Origin: Patella vulgata
Lineage: Eukaryota; Mollusca; Gastropoda; Patellidae
Assembly (NCBI RefSeq): GCF_932274485.2
Contig: NC_065879.2
Coordinates: 59,665,459 to 59,729,458 of the forward strand
Reading direction: 5' to 3'
DNA length: 64,000 nucleotides
Made by a program: the position numbers and the translations under genes. Below are positions 46,060 to 57,839 of the stretch, piece after piece; the first letter of the stretch is position 1; each line of letters starts with the position of its first letter. Below the pieces are notes generated by a model that saw only the letters and a list, made by a program, of their open reading frames with translations, had not been told where the DNA came from and ran no database searches.

Positions 46060-47330
46060 GCGCAATTCTTCATGGATTTTCTTCAAACTTGGTATACTTA
46101 TTCCTTATACCCCAAGGAAGATCCCTATTGTTTTTGGTGCATGCCCGACCCCCCGGGGCAGAGCCACGCCCATTTCTAGTTTGTATTTGTTTGTCGTCTA
46201 CAGCCTGCATCTCTTAACATATCATCTTGAAACTTTGCATACTTATTTTTTGTACCATAAGGAACATCCCTATCGTTTGGGGTGCATACCGAACCCCCAG
46301 GGGCAGAGCCACGCCTATTTTCTTTTTGTGTGCCTGTCGCTTACAGGCCACAATTCTTGAGTGATCATCTTGAAACTTATTCCTTATACCCTACATACTT
46401 ATTCCTTATACCCTAAGGATGATCCCTATTGTTTTTGGTGCATGTCCGATCCCCAGGGGCAGAGCCACACCCATTTCTCCTTTTTGTCTCTGTGTGTTGC
46501 CTACAGGCCACGATTCTTAATGGATTGTCTTTGAACTTGGGATATGTATTCCTCATAGCCTAAGGACGACAACTGCATGTCCCGACCCCCAAGGGCAGAG
46601 CCACGGCCAACTTTTATGTTTATCGTTTACAGGCCGCAATTCTGAATGGATCAACTTGGTACTTGGCATAAGGGCGTCAACTATTGATTTTGGTGAATGC
46701 CCTGACCCCCCGGGGCAGAGCCACGCCCTATTTTTGCCTTTAGCGTCCAAAGGCCACAATTCTGAATGGATTATCTTGGAACTTGGTATACTTATTCCTT
46801 ATACCCTAAGGACAGCAACTATATGATGTTGTCATGACAATAACAGGGTGGTACCTATGTATATTGGGGGGGTTGAATGGCCGATGGTTAGCACGCGCGC
46901 GCTGTATCATACGGTCTGTCATTGAGTCAACTGGTGGGGTTTCGATTCCCTGGTTGTACGTGACAAGGAGTAGGGTCGCCTACCCTACCTCGTGGGTTTT
47001 CTCCGGGTTCTCCGGTTTCCTCCAACTGCAAAAGACCCCTAAGCGCAAGCGAATTATTGAAATAAAGTTGAACCATGTGTTGGTCCCGAAATGACCTAGT
47101 TTGTGTCGAGTGGACGTTAAACCTCATTTTTCTCTCTCTCCTATTTATATTGTTACATATCCAACCCCAAAGGGCAGAGCCACACCCAATTATTGTATTT
47201 ATCGTCTACAGACTGCAATTCTGACTGGATCATGTTGGAACTTTGCATATCCTCATATCGAAAAGACAGCAACTATTTATTTTGGTGCATGCCCAGACCT
47301 CCTGGGGCAGTCTCACACCCACTTTTTTGT
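46060..47330 (+). repeat. Tandem array with 'gcagagccacgccc' core
   Basis: About seven diverged units of roughly 110-160 bp, each with 'gaccccc.ggggcagagcca' or close, then tacaggc..caattctt.a and 'cttggtatacttattcctta'. Cores lie near 46155, 46305, 46455, 46595, 46710, 47170 and 47305. A SINE (46866-47139) sits between the fifth and sixth. Units of this kind are scattered in mollusc genomes in my experience; function unknown. Confidence 0.85.
46866..47139 (+). mobile_element. tRNA-derived SINE inserted in the tandem array
   Basis: Nearly full-length family member with mutated box A (ttgaatggccgatggtta) and box B (gggtttcgattccctgg), the CTCCGGGTTCTCCGG middle and a CT-run end. Target duplication cctatgtatatt at 46854-46865 and cctatttatatt at 47140-47151 (one mismatch). 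Confidence 0.93.
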
Positions 47331-47614
47331 TAATATTTTATCTGTAAATTTGGCAAAACAAACCCAACACCTAGTCTTCTTTGCCTCTTGTCATATTACA
47401 GCCATTTCATATTTCATTCTCTTCATTTTAAAAAGTACCATATCAATCAAAGCTGGAATGTGGACGTATATTGCAGCGTTAGCGATGTTCTTGTTATTTA
47501 AACCTGCCTGTACATTATACATTTCTCGGGAGCATTACTATATTACAACTCCTTTAGTTCGACCCTAGCTTAAGGTAGGCTCTCGAATTCCTTGCCGGCA
47601 GCACGGCAAAACAC
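47331..47614. other. No recognisable gene
   Basis: Short stretch that leads from the tandem array to the right-end motif cluster of the 4.6-kb insertion. The frame running through 47101-47568 begins inside the SINE and is not a gene. Confidence 0.5.
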
Positions 47615-47794
47615 GATGTATTCTTATCGAAACACGGTGAATTCCTAGAGAAACACGGCGAATTCCTAGAGAAACACGGTGAATTCCTAGCGAATCTTAG
47701 AGAAAAATTGCCACAGAATCAAGCGAAATTTCACCGTGAAATCTAAGAGAATTCCGAGAGTTTTTTTTCACCGCGTCGCGATGATTTCGGTCTG

Positions 47795-47965
47795 TAGAGA
47801 GATGACTCGTGTTTTCTTTTGGCGTTTGTCACTTCCGACTCAGGAAATCTGTATTACTCAGCTATCGTAGCAATGATCTCTGTATTAAAATTACATTTGG
47901 AATGTGTTTAACCAGCTCTATCACATATGTGATAATGACTGGCACCAATATTGTCCTTTAAATTG
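47795..47965 (+). repeat. Repeat family R, right half, with empty SINE site
   Basis: Corresponds to 38453-38499 plus 38741-38866. It reads straight through 'tttgtcacttccgactcagg', where the 38-kb copy holds the second SINE. It is the continuation of 43020-43162 across the 4.6-kb insertion. Confidence 0.9.
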
Positions 47966-49084
47966 ACAAAAAATTTGCGTTTTCAATTTCAAAGACTTTA
48001 GATGATATTGAGTTAGAGACTTGGCTACTTTAATCATGAATGAGCGTTGATTAGCAGACCGGATCCTAAGGGAATGCTCACTGGTCCTCAGGTGCACTAG
48101 TCTAGTCAGCTGATGTCTATTATTGCCATTTTTATGATTGATGATCACAGTTATGTAAATGCACACCCGTAACGAACTCTGACAATAATACTAACGCACC
48201 CACCCTGACCATGAAATGTAACACTCCCACATAGGCTGAATTCTTGGGTTGAAAATCCTGTCACCGCTAAACCGGTCTATACAATCGGTCAATCGATAAT
48301 CGTGCAATCAATATGTCAACAAAGTTCTCCAATATAATTTGTAAATTTAATAGTTTAAGCTCGAAATAGGCCAGAAATCAATGACATATTTCTTTATAGT
48401 GCGGAGTCATATTTGCGTAGGTGCAAGTTGGATCCTGTGCAGCTATTTAAAATTTGGGCAATCAGCGGTCGTGCTTGCAGGGTTACGGTCAAAAGTTCTG
48501 GGGTCAAGTGCCAGGTCATAGCATTTGTAAACACAGCCATGTGCACGATTTACATGTACCTTGCAAATTGCTCGCGGTTGGGACGAACAGAGATCCAATG
48601 AACCAAATAAACGTTCCATCCGTGTAGAGAAGTGGTGTAAGAGAGCCCCAAAAGATATTTTGATCACATTGACACAAAATGTGGCAGTCAGTCAGGTTTT
48701 TTCGACACTGACTAAGTATGTAGGACCGGTCGATTTCAGGTGTAATTCTAATAAAATCATTCATTTTACATAACAACATACTTAAAACATGTCTGTCCTG
48801 CTATCTTAATATTGATCATGGACATACATGTAATGTATACATATAGCTAAGATTAAGAATGAAAAAACATATTTTGAGATAAAGGATGAGAACTGTTAAA
48901 AAGTTGCAGAAATATTAAGAACTAGAACTGTGATGCAGTAATGACGGGTTTCACCGGTGCCACGTTACCCTAAACATATGTCACTTCCAGTACCAATGAA
49001 ACCATTAAACAGGTTTCCACATAAGCATTGCACACATCAACCAAATCCAGCAATATCAATTCATTTTATACATTTGTTACATGA
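47966..49084. other. No recognisable gene
   Basis: No domain-bearing frame. Three overlapping frames on both strands at 48413-48779 carry no motif. No clear repeats. Confidence 0.5.
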
Positions 49085-50010
49085 TGTAAGTGTACAGTAC
49101 TTCCGGTGATAATGAAAATGTTCAATTAGTGTTATGAAATCAGAAATGGCATAAGGCATCACATGGTGAAAATTTTATGTAAATCGAATAATAATTGCCA
49201 CTTAGACCAAAAACCTTGAAAAGTGACTTGTACAAAACCGTCTATTTGTCTGCAACCGTACAAGTTAGAAATTTTTTTTTGGTATCTGTATGATCGTATG
49301 GGTTCATTCTATTTGTTGATTGGAATCAAATATCATAATTTTAAAAAAACATTACAAATCAGACTCATTTGAATAAAATATCTGTTTTGAAGGCTAAAAA
49401 TATGTACAGTTTTTGCCAAAATGACGTTACTTCCGGTGATAATGAAAATATTAAATTACTTGTATGAAATCGTAAATGGCATTAGGTATCACACAGTGAA
49501 AATTTTATGAAAATTGAATAATAATTGAGACTTTTATGGACCAAAAACCTTGAAAAGTGACCTGTTGAAAATCGCCTATTTCTCCTCAACTGAACAAGTT
49601 AGAAACAATTTTGTGAAATCTATATGACCGTATGAATTTTATTAATATGTGAATGTAAACCAAAAGTTAAAATTATTAATACATATTAATATTATTAAAT
49701 AATTCTTGGTTGAAAAAAATATTGATTTTAAAATTTTAAAATTTATTTTTTGACAAATGGCGTCACTTCGGGTGTCAATTGTAAATTGTAATCGATTTGA
49801 TACAACTCATACATGTACATGTACTTGCTTTTTGAATCAAATGGTGTCATTGTGAAAATCCAATAATATGTAATTGACTATTTTACAGGCAACATAACGA
49901 AAACAGTGACTTATGCAAAATTGCCCATTTCTAGGTAACTGCTTATATTACAAACCAATTTTAACATACATTTTCTTCGTATGGATTATAGGTACAAGTT
50001 TATAAAAGTT
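49085..50010 (+). repeat. Tandem units of about 340 bp
   Basis: Units start near 49095, 49430 and (more diverged) 49755 with 'acttccggtgataatgaaaa', then 'atggca.taggcatcaca', 'gtgaaaattttatg', 'aataataattg', 'ccttgaaaagtgac' and 'gaccgtatg'. A further unit lies at 63505-63750. Parts of the first 53 kb repeat arms share the 'acttccggt' word but not the rest. Confidence 0.82.
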
Positions 50011-50979
50011 ATGTAGAAATATTTTAAAATCTGAAAAGCCTGAATGGGTTGTAAATAGGTCAATTTTACATCTTTTTTCACCTCTTAATCGAATTTGCTC
50101 GAAAATGAAATCGAAATTAAAAAAACTGAGCTCACACTTTTTTGCGCCTTTAAAGGGCACAGTCTTTTAGTTATATCAGATTTTAAAAAAAATATTTGCT
50201 TTCGAAAAATGGTACCAAACTGTCAAAATTGTAGTTTTTGGTAAAATTACGCCACTTCCGGTGCCGACAGATAACTCTACCGGTAACAAAGAAATGACAA
50301 TTGAGACAATGGAGCATATGAACTTTGTTTTAGACAAATCGAACAATAAATAATTAATCTAGGACTGAAAAACTGAATTAGCCAATGGTGGCCAAGGAAA
50401 ATTACTGAGACAAAAAAATTTCACATTTTTGCCCAAGTCAGATGACTTGTTAATTTTGTGTAAAACACGACTAAAAAAATATTCATAAATATACTAAATA
50501 CACAAATGGCTGAGTTTGGAGGGATTTCTGGCACTCTTTTAACACATAATGAGAACACTGCATTAATTTCTATATATCAATAAAATATGCCTCAGACCCA
50601 TTGTATCATATATGATACACTAAATTTCGACATTGATTTTCAGAAAAAATATTGTTTATTTTTAAATTTGAATTAGACTAGTAACAAATAGCATATAAAT
50701 AAAAAAAATAGATTTACTTTCTGTTTTATTTTTTTAAATGAAATCATTCCAGAGCTTTTATTGACATTTCAGAAAATGTAGAGTTGGTCCCAGGCACTTC
50801 AGGCCAGGGTCCTTGAAGTTGTACAGCTGCACCCGGTGACCGATATTTATTTAACGGGGAATAAGTGATAATTCATATTATAGCAGTAAATAATTAAAAT
50901 ATTTCATAGGGATTATAATAATATATACATGTAGGTGTGCATATCTGATATTCTGGGTATTACAGGGTTAAAATTGTGA
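50011..50979. other. No recognisable gene
   Basis: AT-rich. 'cacttccggtgccga' near 50250 is a worn relative of the preceding tandem units. No domain-bearing frame. Confidence 0.45.
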
Positions 50980-52790
50980 CCTCTGTAAATAGGCCCGTTC
51001 CTTGCATTTAGTTTTAGAGTTAGGAGTGCTAAAACTGAGAGAGTGAAATGGGGTTGATCGACCACTCAACACAAACTAGGTCATTTCGGGACTAACGTAT
51101 GGTTCAATTTTATTTCAATAATTCGCTTGCGCGTAGGGGTCTAGCAGTGGCAGGAAACCGGGTGATCCTGAAAAAACACACAGGTTGGACGGGCGACCTT
51201 CTCCTTGTCACGTACAACCGGGGAATTAATGCTGAAATTGAAAACAACATCGGGCGTGATACGGTTGGCAAATACTATTTTCAAATATACATGTAAGCTA
51301 AACAACAATTTTTCATTCTTTTTGATTCCTTCATTTACCGACCTGACTAACTTTATGGTAGTGTTTTTCCGACAATATTTATTCAAGTTGCATAAAGCGA
51401 TACACAATTTCATAGATAGCGGTGTTCTTGATGAAATAAAACCAAAATGTAATGTGGTTTATCGTCCTACTTTTCTACACCAACAGGGCTAATGAAGACA
51501 GACTTATGCCATACAGTGTGCCACCTGTGAATTTAGCCCGGATAGCGCCCCCATGACGCTCTACTTTTATTACGAATTACGCGCTGCCAAGGGTTGTCGT
51601 ATGATCCTAACGACAAGACACTGTCCCTGCCTACAATAATGGCAGCCTCCGCAAATCACAGGGATAGAACTAATAATATCAGAAATTATACTTTTATTAC
51701 GAATTACAGCTGCCAAGGCTTTTTGTCCAATCCGAATGACTAGACACTGCCCCTGTCTACAATAACGGCAGCCTCTTCAAATCACAGGGACGGAAATTAT
51801 AATGTCAGAAATATTATAAAGCTTAGTTTTTTTAGTTTAAACAATATTTTATTCAATAAACTGAATTGGATTGAACAACAGGCAAGGCCTATATAAGTTC
51901 TCTCCAAAAGCTTAGTTTTGCCAGTGTGTATACTAGCTGACGATGTTCTATAACTCATAGATATATATTTTTATGATCCTTGTTAGTAAAGCACAGAGTC
52001 CGGGATGGTAATGGGCGTATTGTGTACAAATTTCATGGTTTTCAGACAATCGGTGCCGGTGTCGCGGCGAAATTCCACTTTTTTCCCCTTATGGAAGCCG
52101 TAAATGCAGGTACATGTATCACCTTGAAATTTTCAGGGTACCTAGGTACCAACGTGAAAAGTTCCTCACCGGAATTTGGTACTCATGGTACCTTTGGTTA
52201 CAACGTAGCGCATGCGCGAAGTCAAAACCAGTTAAACTCTAAAACAACCTTGTCGGCACGGAAAACATCAAAGGCGAAATTCGAATTTTTGAAATATTCA
52301 AATACCAAACATTCGACCATGATCCAGGCTATCCTGAAATGTATTAATTTCGGTAATAGGAGACAGATTCTCTAAGCCACGACCAATTGTGTATGTTTTC
52401 AAGCCCATTATGTGGATTTTTCACTATTTTTCATTTTCAATTCAAAATGGCATCCCATCAGTTGACCTAAATCAATTTTCTACTTCCTACATTTTATGGA
52501 CTTTCCTTCAAGGATTTGGAAAATATAATTTCCTTGTCTGTAAGTAAAATATCAAAAAAGCCTTAGCGATATTTCACATTTCAAGATGGTGACACTTCCG
52601 GTTTGGCCTACAAACTCCTTTTTTTTGTGTACGAATCAGTAGTGTCATAGCTAGTACAGCAAAAAAAATCCAAGGCAATCTGACCTACACATGTACATGT
52701 ATATTTCGTCAATTTTATTGAAAATTTTGATCCCTAATTTCATCAAGGGGAGATAATTTTGAAAATTTCTTTTGACATTTTTCAAGGTAC
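50980..52790 (-). repeat. Right copy of the long dispersed inverted repeat
   Basis: Mirror partner of 8435-11034. It has its own local tandem pair: about 130 bp at 51562-51690 and again at 51691-51820 (ttattacgaattac, gctgccaagg, acaata.cggcagcctc, caaatcacaggga), matching a similar pair at 10330-10535. The stretch 51980-52245 has no partner; its 131-codon frame (51980-52375) shows no known domain. The hAT-like MITE of the left copy is absent. Confidence 0.8.
51037..51226 (-). mobile_element. SINE fragment
   Basis: Reverse copy of the SINE 3' two thirds, from the AG/CT end to box B (gtacaaccggggaatt). It retains a worn form of the central CTCCGG motif that the partner fragment at 10856-10979 has lost. 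No target duplication of its own is visible, as expected if it came with the larger repeat. Confidence 0.85.
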
Positions 52791-53000
52791 TCAAAGAAAA
52801 AAGAATTAGTAAAATAGGTGTAATAGTCTCATTGTTTTATAGGTATGTAGTTCAATTTCTTCGTTCGTAAATTTCTGTGATTTCGAATTCGTAAAAAGAT
52901 TTGAAAATATATTTAATCCACAGTCGCAACCCATTTTTGGGGGGGTAGGTCAAAGTTAGATTCTGAGATATAAGATTTGCAGAAAATCCACAAAAAAAAA

Positions 53001-53110
53001 AATAATAATCTTAACAGAAACAATAAGCTTTCATATGTAATACATATGAAAGCTTAATAATAATTTTAACAAAAACAATAGTGTTTCACACAAGCTACGC
53101 AGTGTGAAAC
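53001..53110. repeat. Two hairpins behind a shared leader
   Basis: The leader aataataat.ttaacaraaa followed by caata occurs at 53001-53024 and 53056-53080. Each is followed by a different hairpin. The first is AAGCTTTCATATGTA, one base, then its exact reverse complement (53025-53055). The second has GTTTCACAC at 53083-53091 and GTGTGAAAC at 53102-53110 around a 10-base loop. Leaders alike, hairpins unlike. Confidence 0.85.
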
Positions 53111-53359
53111 CCTAATAAATTCTTAAATGATTTGAACCAGCTCTGAATTGTCAGGGAATAGCCCAGATGGAAGAAATAAAATTTGGCATCTACATGTACA
53201 TGTATCTACATAAGCTTACAATAGATACATGAATTCAAATAAAACTTGACTAATTAAAAGCAGTCAAATTCCATTCTTATATAGAAAACTGGGTTTTGTC
53301 TGCAATTGCGAATGAACCAGATGGACCCCCTCCCCCCATCAATATGGGGTTCACCTATG

Positions 53360-53660
53360 ACATGTGTACATGTAATCATCGATAAAAGTGCCAAACACAC
53401 TTTCAATATTCCAATCTTGCTTCTGATTAAGTAACTCCCTGGACAAATACTGGTTCCAGTAGATTGCAAAAGTCTAAAGTTAGGCTTTCCTAGATGTGGC
53501 TTTGATTTGAAAAATATATTTGATCGCCCAGGATAAATAAAATAGAATTTAATGAAGGATTTACACTAAAAGTAACACACTAACACATTTAGTAGTTAGA
53601 ATAAGGCTGCTATTTGTTTCACGGGACTTGTCAAAACAGCAAGGTGCTTTGAATAAAATA
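53360..53660 (-). repeat. Repeat block A, copy 1
   Basis: Reverse complement of 55650-55972. Shared text includes 'ggtgctttgaataaaataa', 'ttagtagttagaataaggct' and 'tccaatcttgcttctgatta'. The minus frame at 53254-53469 and the plus frame at 55850-56068 share MQST.....CPGSYLIRSKIG, which follows from the shared DNA. Confidence 0.9.
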
Positions 53661-53689
53661 ATAAAAATGCTGTTTTTATTTCGCACTGG

Positions 53690-53760
53690 ACTAAACTGAA
53701 ACTGTCCAGGCCCGTAACTATGGGGGTGATGCCCCCCCCCCCCTGCAAAAAGTTTCGCTC
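53690..53760. other. C-run with MITE-like context
   Basis: A C-run of 13 or so bases within 'ggggtgatgcccccc', preceded by 'caggcccgtaactatggggg'. This resembles the start of a MITE with a G/C-run, like those at 30.2 and 41.4 kb, but I cannot find its other end. Confidence 0.35.
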
Positions 53761-53879
53761 CCTCTGTGAAAAAGTGGTCGACCATTAAAAGAAAATAGAA
53801 ATACATTGTCAGTCAATTTTCTTTTGGATTTATTCTTGCAAATTATACAGATCTCCGATAAAACTGACTACTTTAACAC

Positions 53880-55270
53880 TATTGTTTTTGTTAAAATTCA
53901 GGAAGTGCGCGAATATCGTAAGGAACCGAGATCTTTGGGTTATAAAAAACTTACATTTCAAGTTTCAACAAAATCGGATAAAAATTATGACCTCTATAGG
54001 GTCCACAACCTTGATATACCATATTTTTACGCTATTTGAGAATGAACGGCGGCCATTTGTCTGTCAATTTGGGGCCAATTTTCACGAAATTCGAACTCGG
54101 TCATCCTTAGGGTGCAACGGTGATATAATACTACGTTTTTTTCAATTGGATAAAAATTATGACCTCTATAGGGTCCACAAGCTAAAAACGCCATTTTTCG
54201 TACAATCAGGGGCCATAATTCAGGAAGTTACGGTTGGATATGCGCGAATATCGTAAGGAACCGAGATCTTTGGGTTATAAACTTACATTTCAAGTTTCAA
54301 CAAAATCGGATAAAAATTATGACCTCTATACGACTATAGGGTCCACAACCTTGATATACCATATTTTTACGCTATTTGAGAACGAATGGCGGCCATTTTG
54401 TCTGTCAATTTAGGGCCGATTTTCCCGAAATTCGAACTCAGCCATCCTTAGGGTGTAACAGTGATATAATAATACGTTTTTTTAAATCGAATAAAAATTA
54501 TGACCTTGACCACAAGCTAAAAATGCGATTTTTCGTACAATCAGGGGCCATAATTCAGAAAGTTACGGTCCGATATGCGCGAATATCAAAAGGAACCGAG
54601 ATCTTTGGGTTATAAACTAACATTTCAAGTTTCAACAAAATCGGATAAAAATTGTGACCTCTATAGGGTCCACAAGCTAAAAACGTGATTTTTCGTACAA
54701 ACAGGGGCCATAATCCATGAAGTTTCGATCCGATACATGCCAATATCGAAAGCAGTCAAGATCTTTTGGCGATAAACCTATATTTCAAGTTTCGTCAAAA
54801 TCGGATAAGAATTGTGACCTGTAGAGTGTCCACAAACAAATTGTGGACGGACGGATGTCCGGACGGACAGGGGCGACGACAATATACGTCCACATGAAAA
54901 TGTGAGCGTATAAAAATTGTGATCTCTAGAGTGTCCACATAATTCAGGAAGTTATGATCCGATATGCGCAAATATCGAAAGGAACCAAAGACTTTGGGTT
55001 ATAAACATGTATTTCAAGTTTCATCAAAATTGGATCAAAATTGTGAGCTCTAGAGGGTCCACAACCTTGATATACATGTACATGTACCATATTTTTACAC
55101 TGTTTGCGTTCATGGGGCGCCATTATGTCCGGCAGTTTTGGTCCGATTTTCACAAAATTTTTCAAACAATCAGGGGCCATAATTCAGGATGTTACGGCCC
55201 GATATGCATGAATATCAAAAGGAACAAACATCTTTGGGTTGTAAACTTTCCAGGCCTGATAATCAGACAA
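53880..55270 (+). repeat. Repeat array B, forward
   Basis: Diverged tandem units with the phrases 'gacctctatagggtccacaa', 'ccttgatataccatattttt', 'ggccataattcaggaagtta' and 'ccgagatctttgggttataa'. A larger period of about 370 bp is visible between 53985 and 54330. Frames across it (53882-54256, 54376-54615) differ between units and show no domain. Ends in 'gacggacggatgtccggacg' near 54845, then further worn units. Confidence 0.88.
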
Positions 55271-55649
55271 TTCTATGTAATACATGTAATATAACTAATG
55301 TTGCTTTTGGCCATTATAATCCTAATGTTTTGGCCGTTATGTAGTTATGACCAAAATGTTTGACCATGACCAAATACTTTATGTCCATAACCCCTACCAC
55401 TAGGCCTAGTACACGTACTTCATCAACTTTAAAAATTAAAAGTGTGTCTCATTCACCACCTACCTTTGTACTCCTTCATTGATCTCACCAAATAAATCAC
55501 ATCAGAGTTAAAGAAAATAATCTTTAAGTGGCATTTAGTGATTGGGGTACACAATAACAGAACACAATTTTTATGGGAAAACAATCACTGGTTTTATTCT
55601 AATAGCACGACGTTTCGACAAGTATCCTCTTATCGTTATCAAGCACAAT
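55271..55649. other. Spacer between array B and block A'
   Basis: No gene. Contains 'tggccgttatgtagttatga' text in two worn forms near 55310-55370 and nothing else recognisable. Confidence 0.5.
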
Positions 55650-55972
55650 TTGGTGATTTATTTTATTCAAAGCACCTTGCTGTTTTGACAAGTCCGGTGA
55701 AACAAATAGCAGCCTTATTCTAACTACTAAATGTGTTAGTGTGTTACTTTTAGTGTAAATCCTTCATTAAATTCTATTTTATTTATCCTGGGCGATCAAA
55801 TATATTTTTCAAATCAAAGCCACATCTAGGAAAGCCTAACTTTAGACTTTTGCAATCTACTGGAGCCAGTATTTGTCCAGGGAGTTACTTAATCAGAAGC
55901 AAGATTGGAATATTGAAAGTGTGTTTGGCACTTTTATCGATGATTACATGTACACATGTCATAGGTGACAGA
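55650..55972 (+). repeat. Repeat block A, copy 2 (inverted)
   Basis: Inverted partner of 53360-53660. Identity is high, with few changes seen. Its right boundary 'cacatgtcataggtgacaga' joins directly to the reversed array B. Confidence 0.9.
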
Positions 55973-57260
55973 CAAAATGGCCGCCGTTCGTTCTCAAATA
56001 GCGTAAAAATATGGTATATCAAGGTTGTGGACCCTATAGAGGTCATAATTTTTATCCGATTTTGTTGAAACTTGAAATGTAAGTTTATAACCCAAAGATC
56101 TCGGTTCCTTACGATATTCGTGCATATCCAACCGTAACTTCCTGAATTATGGCCCCTGATTGTACGAAAAATGGCGTTTTTAGCTTGTGGACCCTATAGA
56201 GGTCATAATTTTTATCCAATTGAAAAAAACGTAGTATTATATCACCGTTGCACCCTAAGGATGACCGAGTTCGAATTTCGTGAAAATTGGCCCCAAATTG
56301 ACAGACAAATGGCCGCCGTTCGTTCTCAAATAGCGTAAAAATATAGTATATCAAGGTTGTGGACGCTATAGAGGTCACAATTTTTATCAGATTTTGTTGA
56401 AACTTGAAATGTAAGTTTATAACCCAAAGATCTCGGTTCCTTTCAATATTCGTGCATATCGGACTGTAACTTCCTGAATTATGTACGTGGATAGTACGAA
56501 AAATTGCGTTTTTAGCTTGTAGACTCTATAGAGGTCATAATTTTTATTCGATTTAAAAAAACGTATTATTATATCACCGTTACACCCTAAGGACGACTGA
56601 GTTCGAATTTCGTGTAAATCGGCCCAAAATTGACAGACAAAATGGCTGCAGTTCGTTCTCAAATAGCGTAAAAAAATATGGTATATCAAGGTTGTGGACC
56701 CTATAGAGGTCACAATTTTTATCCGATTTTGTTGAAACTTGAAATGTAAGTTTATAACACAAAGATCTTGGATCCTTTCGATATTTGCGCATATCGAATT
56801 GTAATTTCCTGAATTATGGCCCTTGATTGTAGGAAAAATCACTTTCTTTTTAGCTTGTTCGCTATCCATCTCTGGAAAATGTGGGCGTATCCTGCCTGGC
56901 AGCCGCTGGTTTTCCAATTTTAAAATCCGTTTAAATATATCACTGTTATGTTACACCATAGTGAAGGTTGATTTCAAAATTTCAGGAAAATCGAAACAAA
57001 ACTGCCCAACAAAATGGCCGCTCCTTGCACGCAAATAGTGTAAATGTATGTAATAGGAAGGTTGTAGACCCTCGCGAGGTCCCATTTTTTTGTCCGATTT
57101 TGATGAAACTGAAAATATATGTTTACATGAATATCCCAAAGATCTTAGTTTCTTTCAATATTTGTGCATTTCAAACCATAACTTCCTGGATTTATGGCCC
57201 CTGATAGTTAAAAAAATTGCATTTTTTTTCTTTACCTTGTTCTCTATCCATCTCTTGCAA
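55973..57260 (-). repeat. Repeat array B, reverse
   Basis: Same units as 53880-55270 in opposite orientation: 'atggtatatcaaggttgtgg', 'ataacccaaagatctcggtt', 'ccgtaacttcctgaattatg'. The first 400 bp (55975-56370) are nearly identical to 53885-54255 reversed; later units are more worn. Confidence 0.88.
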
Positions 57261-57839
57261 AATTTCGGCATAACTTGCATGGCAACTGCTGGTTAATGTA
57301 ATTTATAAGAAACAGAATGTACTGATACATGTAATTTATATAATATTTAGTTGTTAATTTTGTAAGCCAACATGTTCTACATGTATCTAAACATGTGACC
57401 TTACATTGGCCCAGTTTTATATCACATACATGTATATATTATACTATACAATGTACATGAGATCTACAGGGCTCACAGGTAGGCTAGGTACATGTACATG
57501 TAATAGTGTTTTATATACTAAATGGTGATATATAATACCTTCTAGTTAGATTGTACATGTACATCTCATATGTACATGTAGCTTGCCAGAATTATGTATT
57601 GTGAACATGTACAATAAAATATATTACTAATGTCCAACAATCCTGATGGGTAATTGAATTTGAAGGTGAAATGGTGACTTTTTATATCTCTTTGTTTAAA
57701 AACTTTAAATCCCATTGCTAACGAAATACATGCACTAGTTAGTGAACTGACTTGATCTGTACAGATTGAAAATGAGTCATTGTCCCCCGCCTTTCGAAGA
57801 AAGCAGGGGACTATTAAAATGGGTTCGTCCGTCTGTCTG
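57261..57839. other. ACATGT-rich spacer
   Basis: No gene. Dense in tacatgtacatgt words (57370-57580), a feature I associate with mollusc DNA. Confidence 0.5.

Larger units (their letters stand above)
43163..47794. mobile_element. 4.6-kb insertion splitting repeat R
   Basis: Repeat R stops at '...cagttatata' and continues at 'tagagagatgactcg' 4.6 kb later, so 43163-47794 is an insertion with a possible TA duplication. It begins CACTACAGTGCTGGAG and ends TTTCGGTCTG; I see no terminal inverted repeat. Near both ends there are clusters of a short motif, CACGGTGAAT and variants: about three at 43220-43335 and about five at 47615-47740, many as cacggtgaattcctag. The interior holds an inverted-arm unit (43485-45835), a TG microsatellite, a tandem array and a SINE. 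No transposase was found, so it would be a non-autonomous or composite insertion. Confidence 0.75.

Noticed and set aside
45904-46360. Cys/Val-rich frames up to 124 codons
   Set aside because: They are translations of a TG microsatellite running into a tandem array.
51980-52375. 131-codon frame as a gene
   Set aside because: No known domain, no partner in the mirrored copy, and it lies in a repeat arm. Kept out for lack of support.
53025-53110. Rho-independent terminators
   Set aside because: The stems are AT-rich and the DNA is plainly eukaryotic.
53882-54256. 124-codon frame as a gene, with a similar one at 56109-56378
   Set aside because: The similarity is that of the inverted repeat array; other units of the array have stops in the frame.
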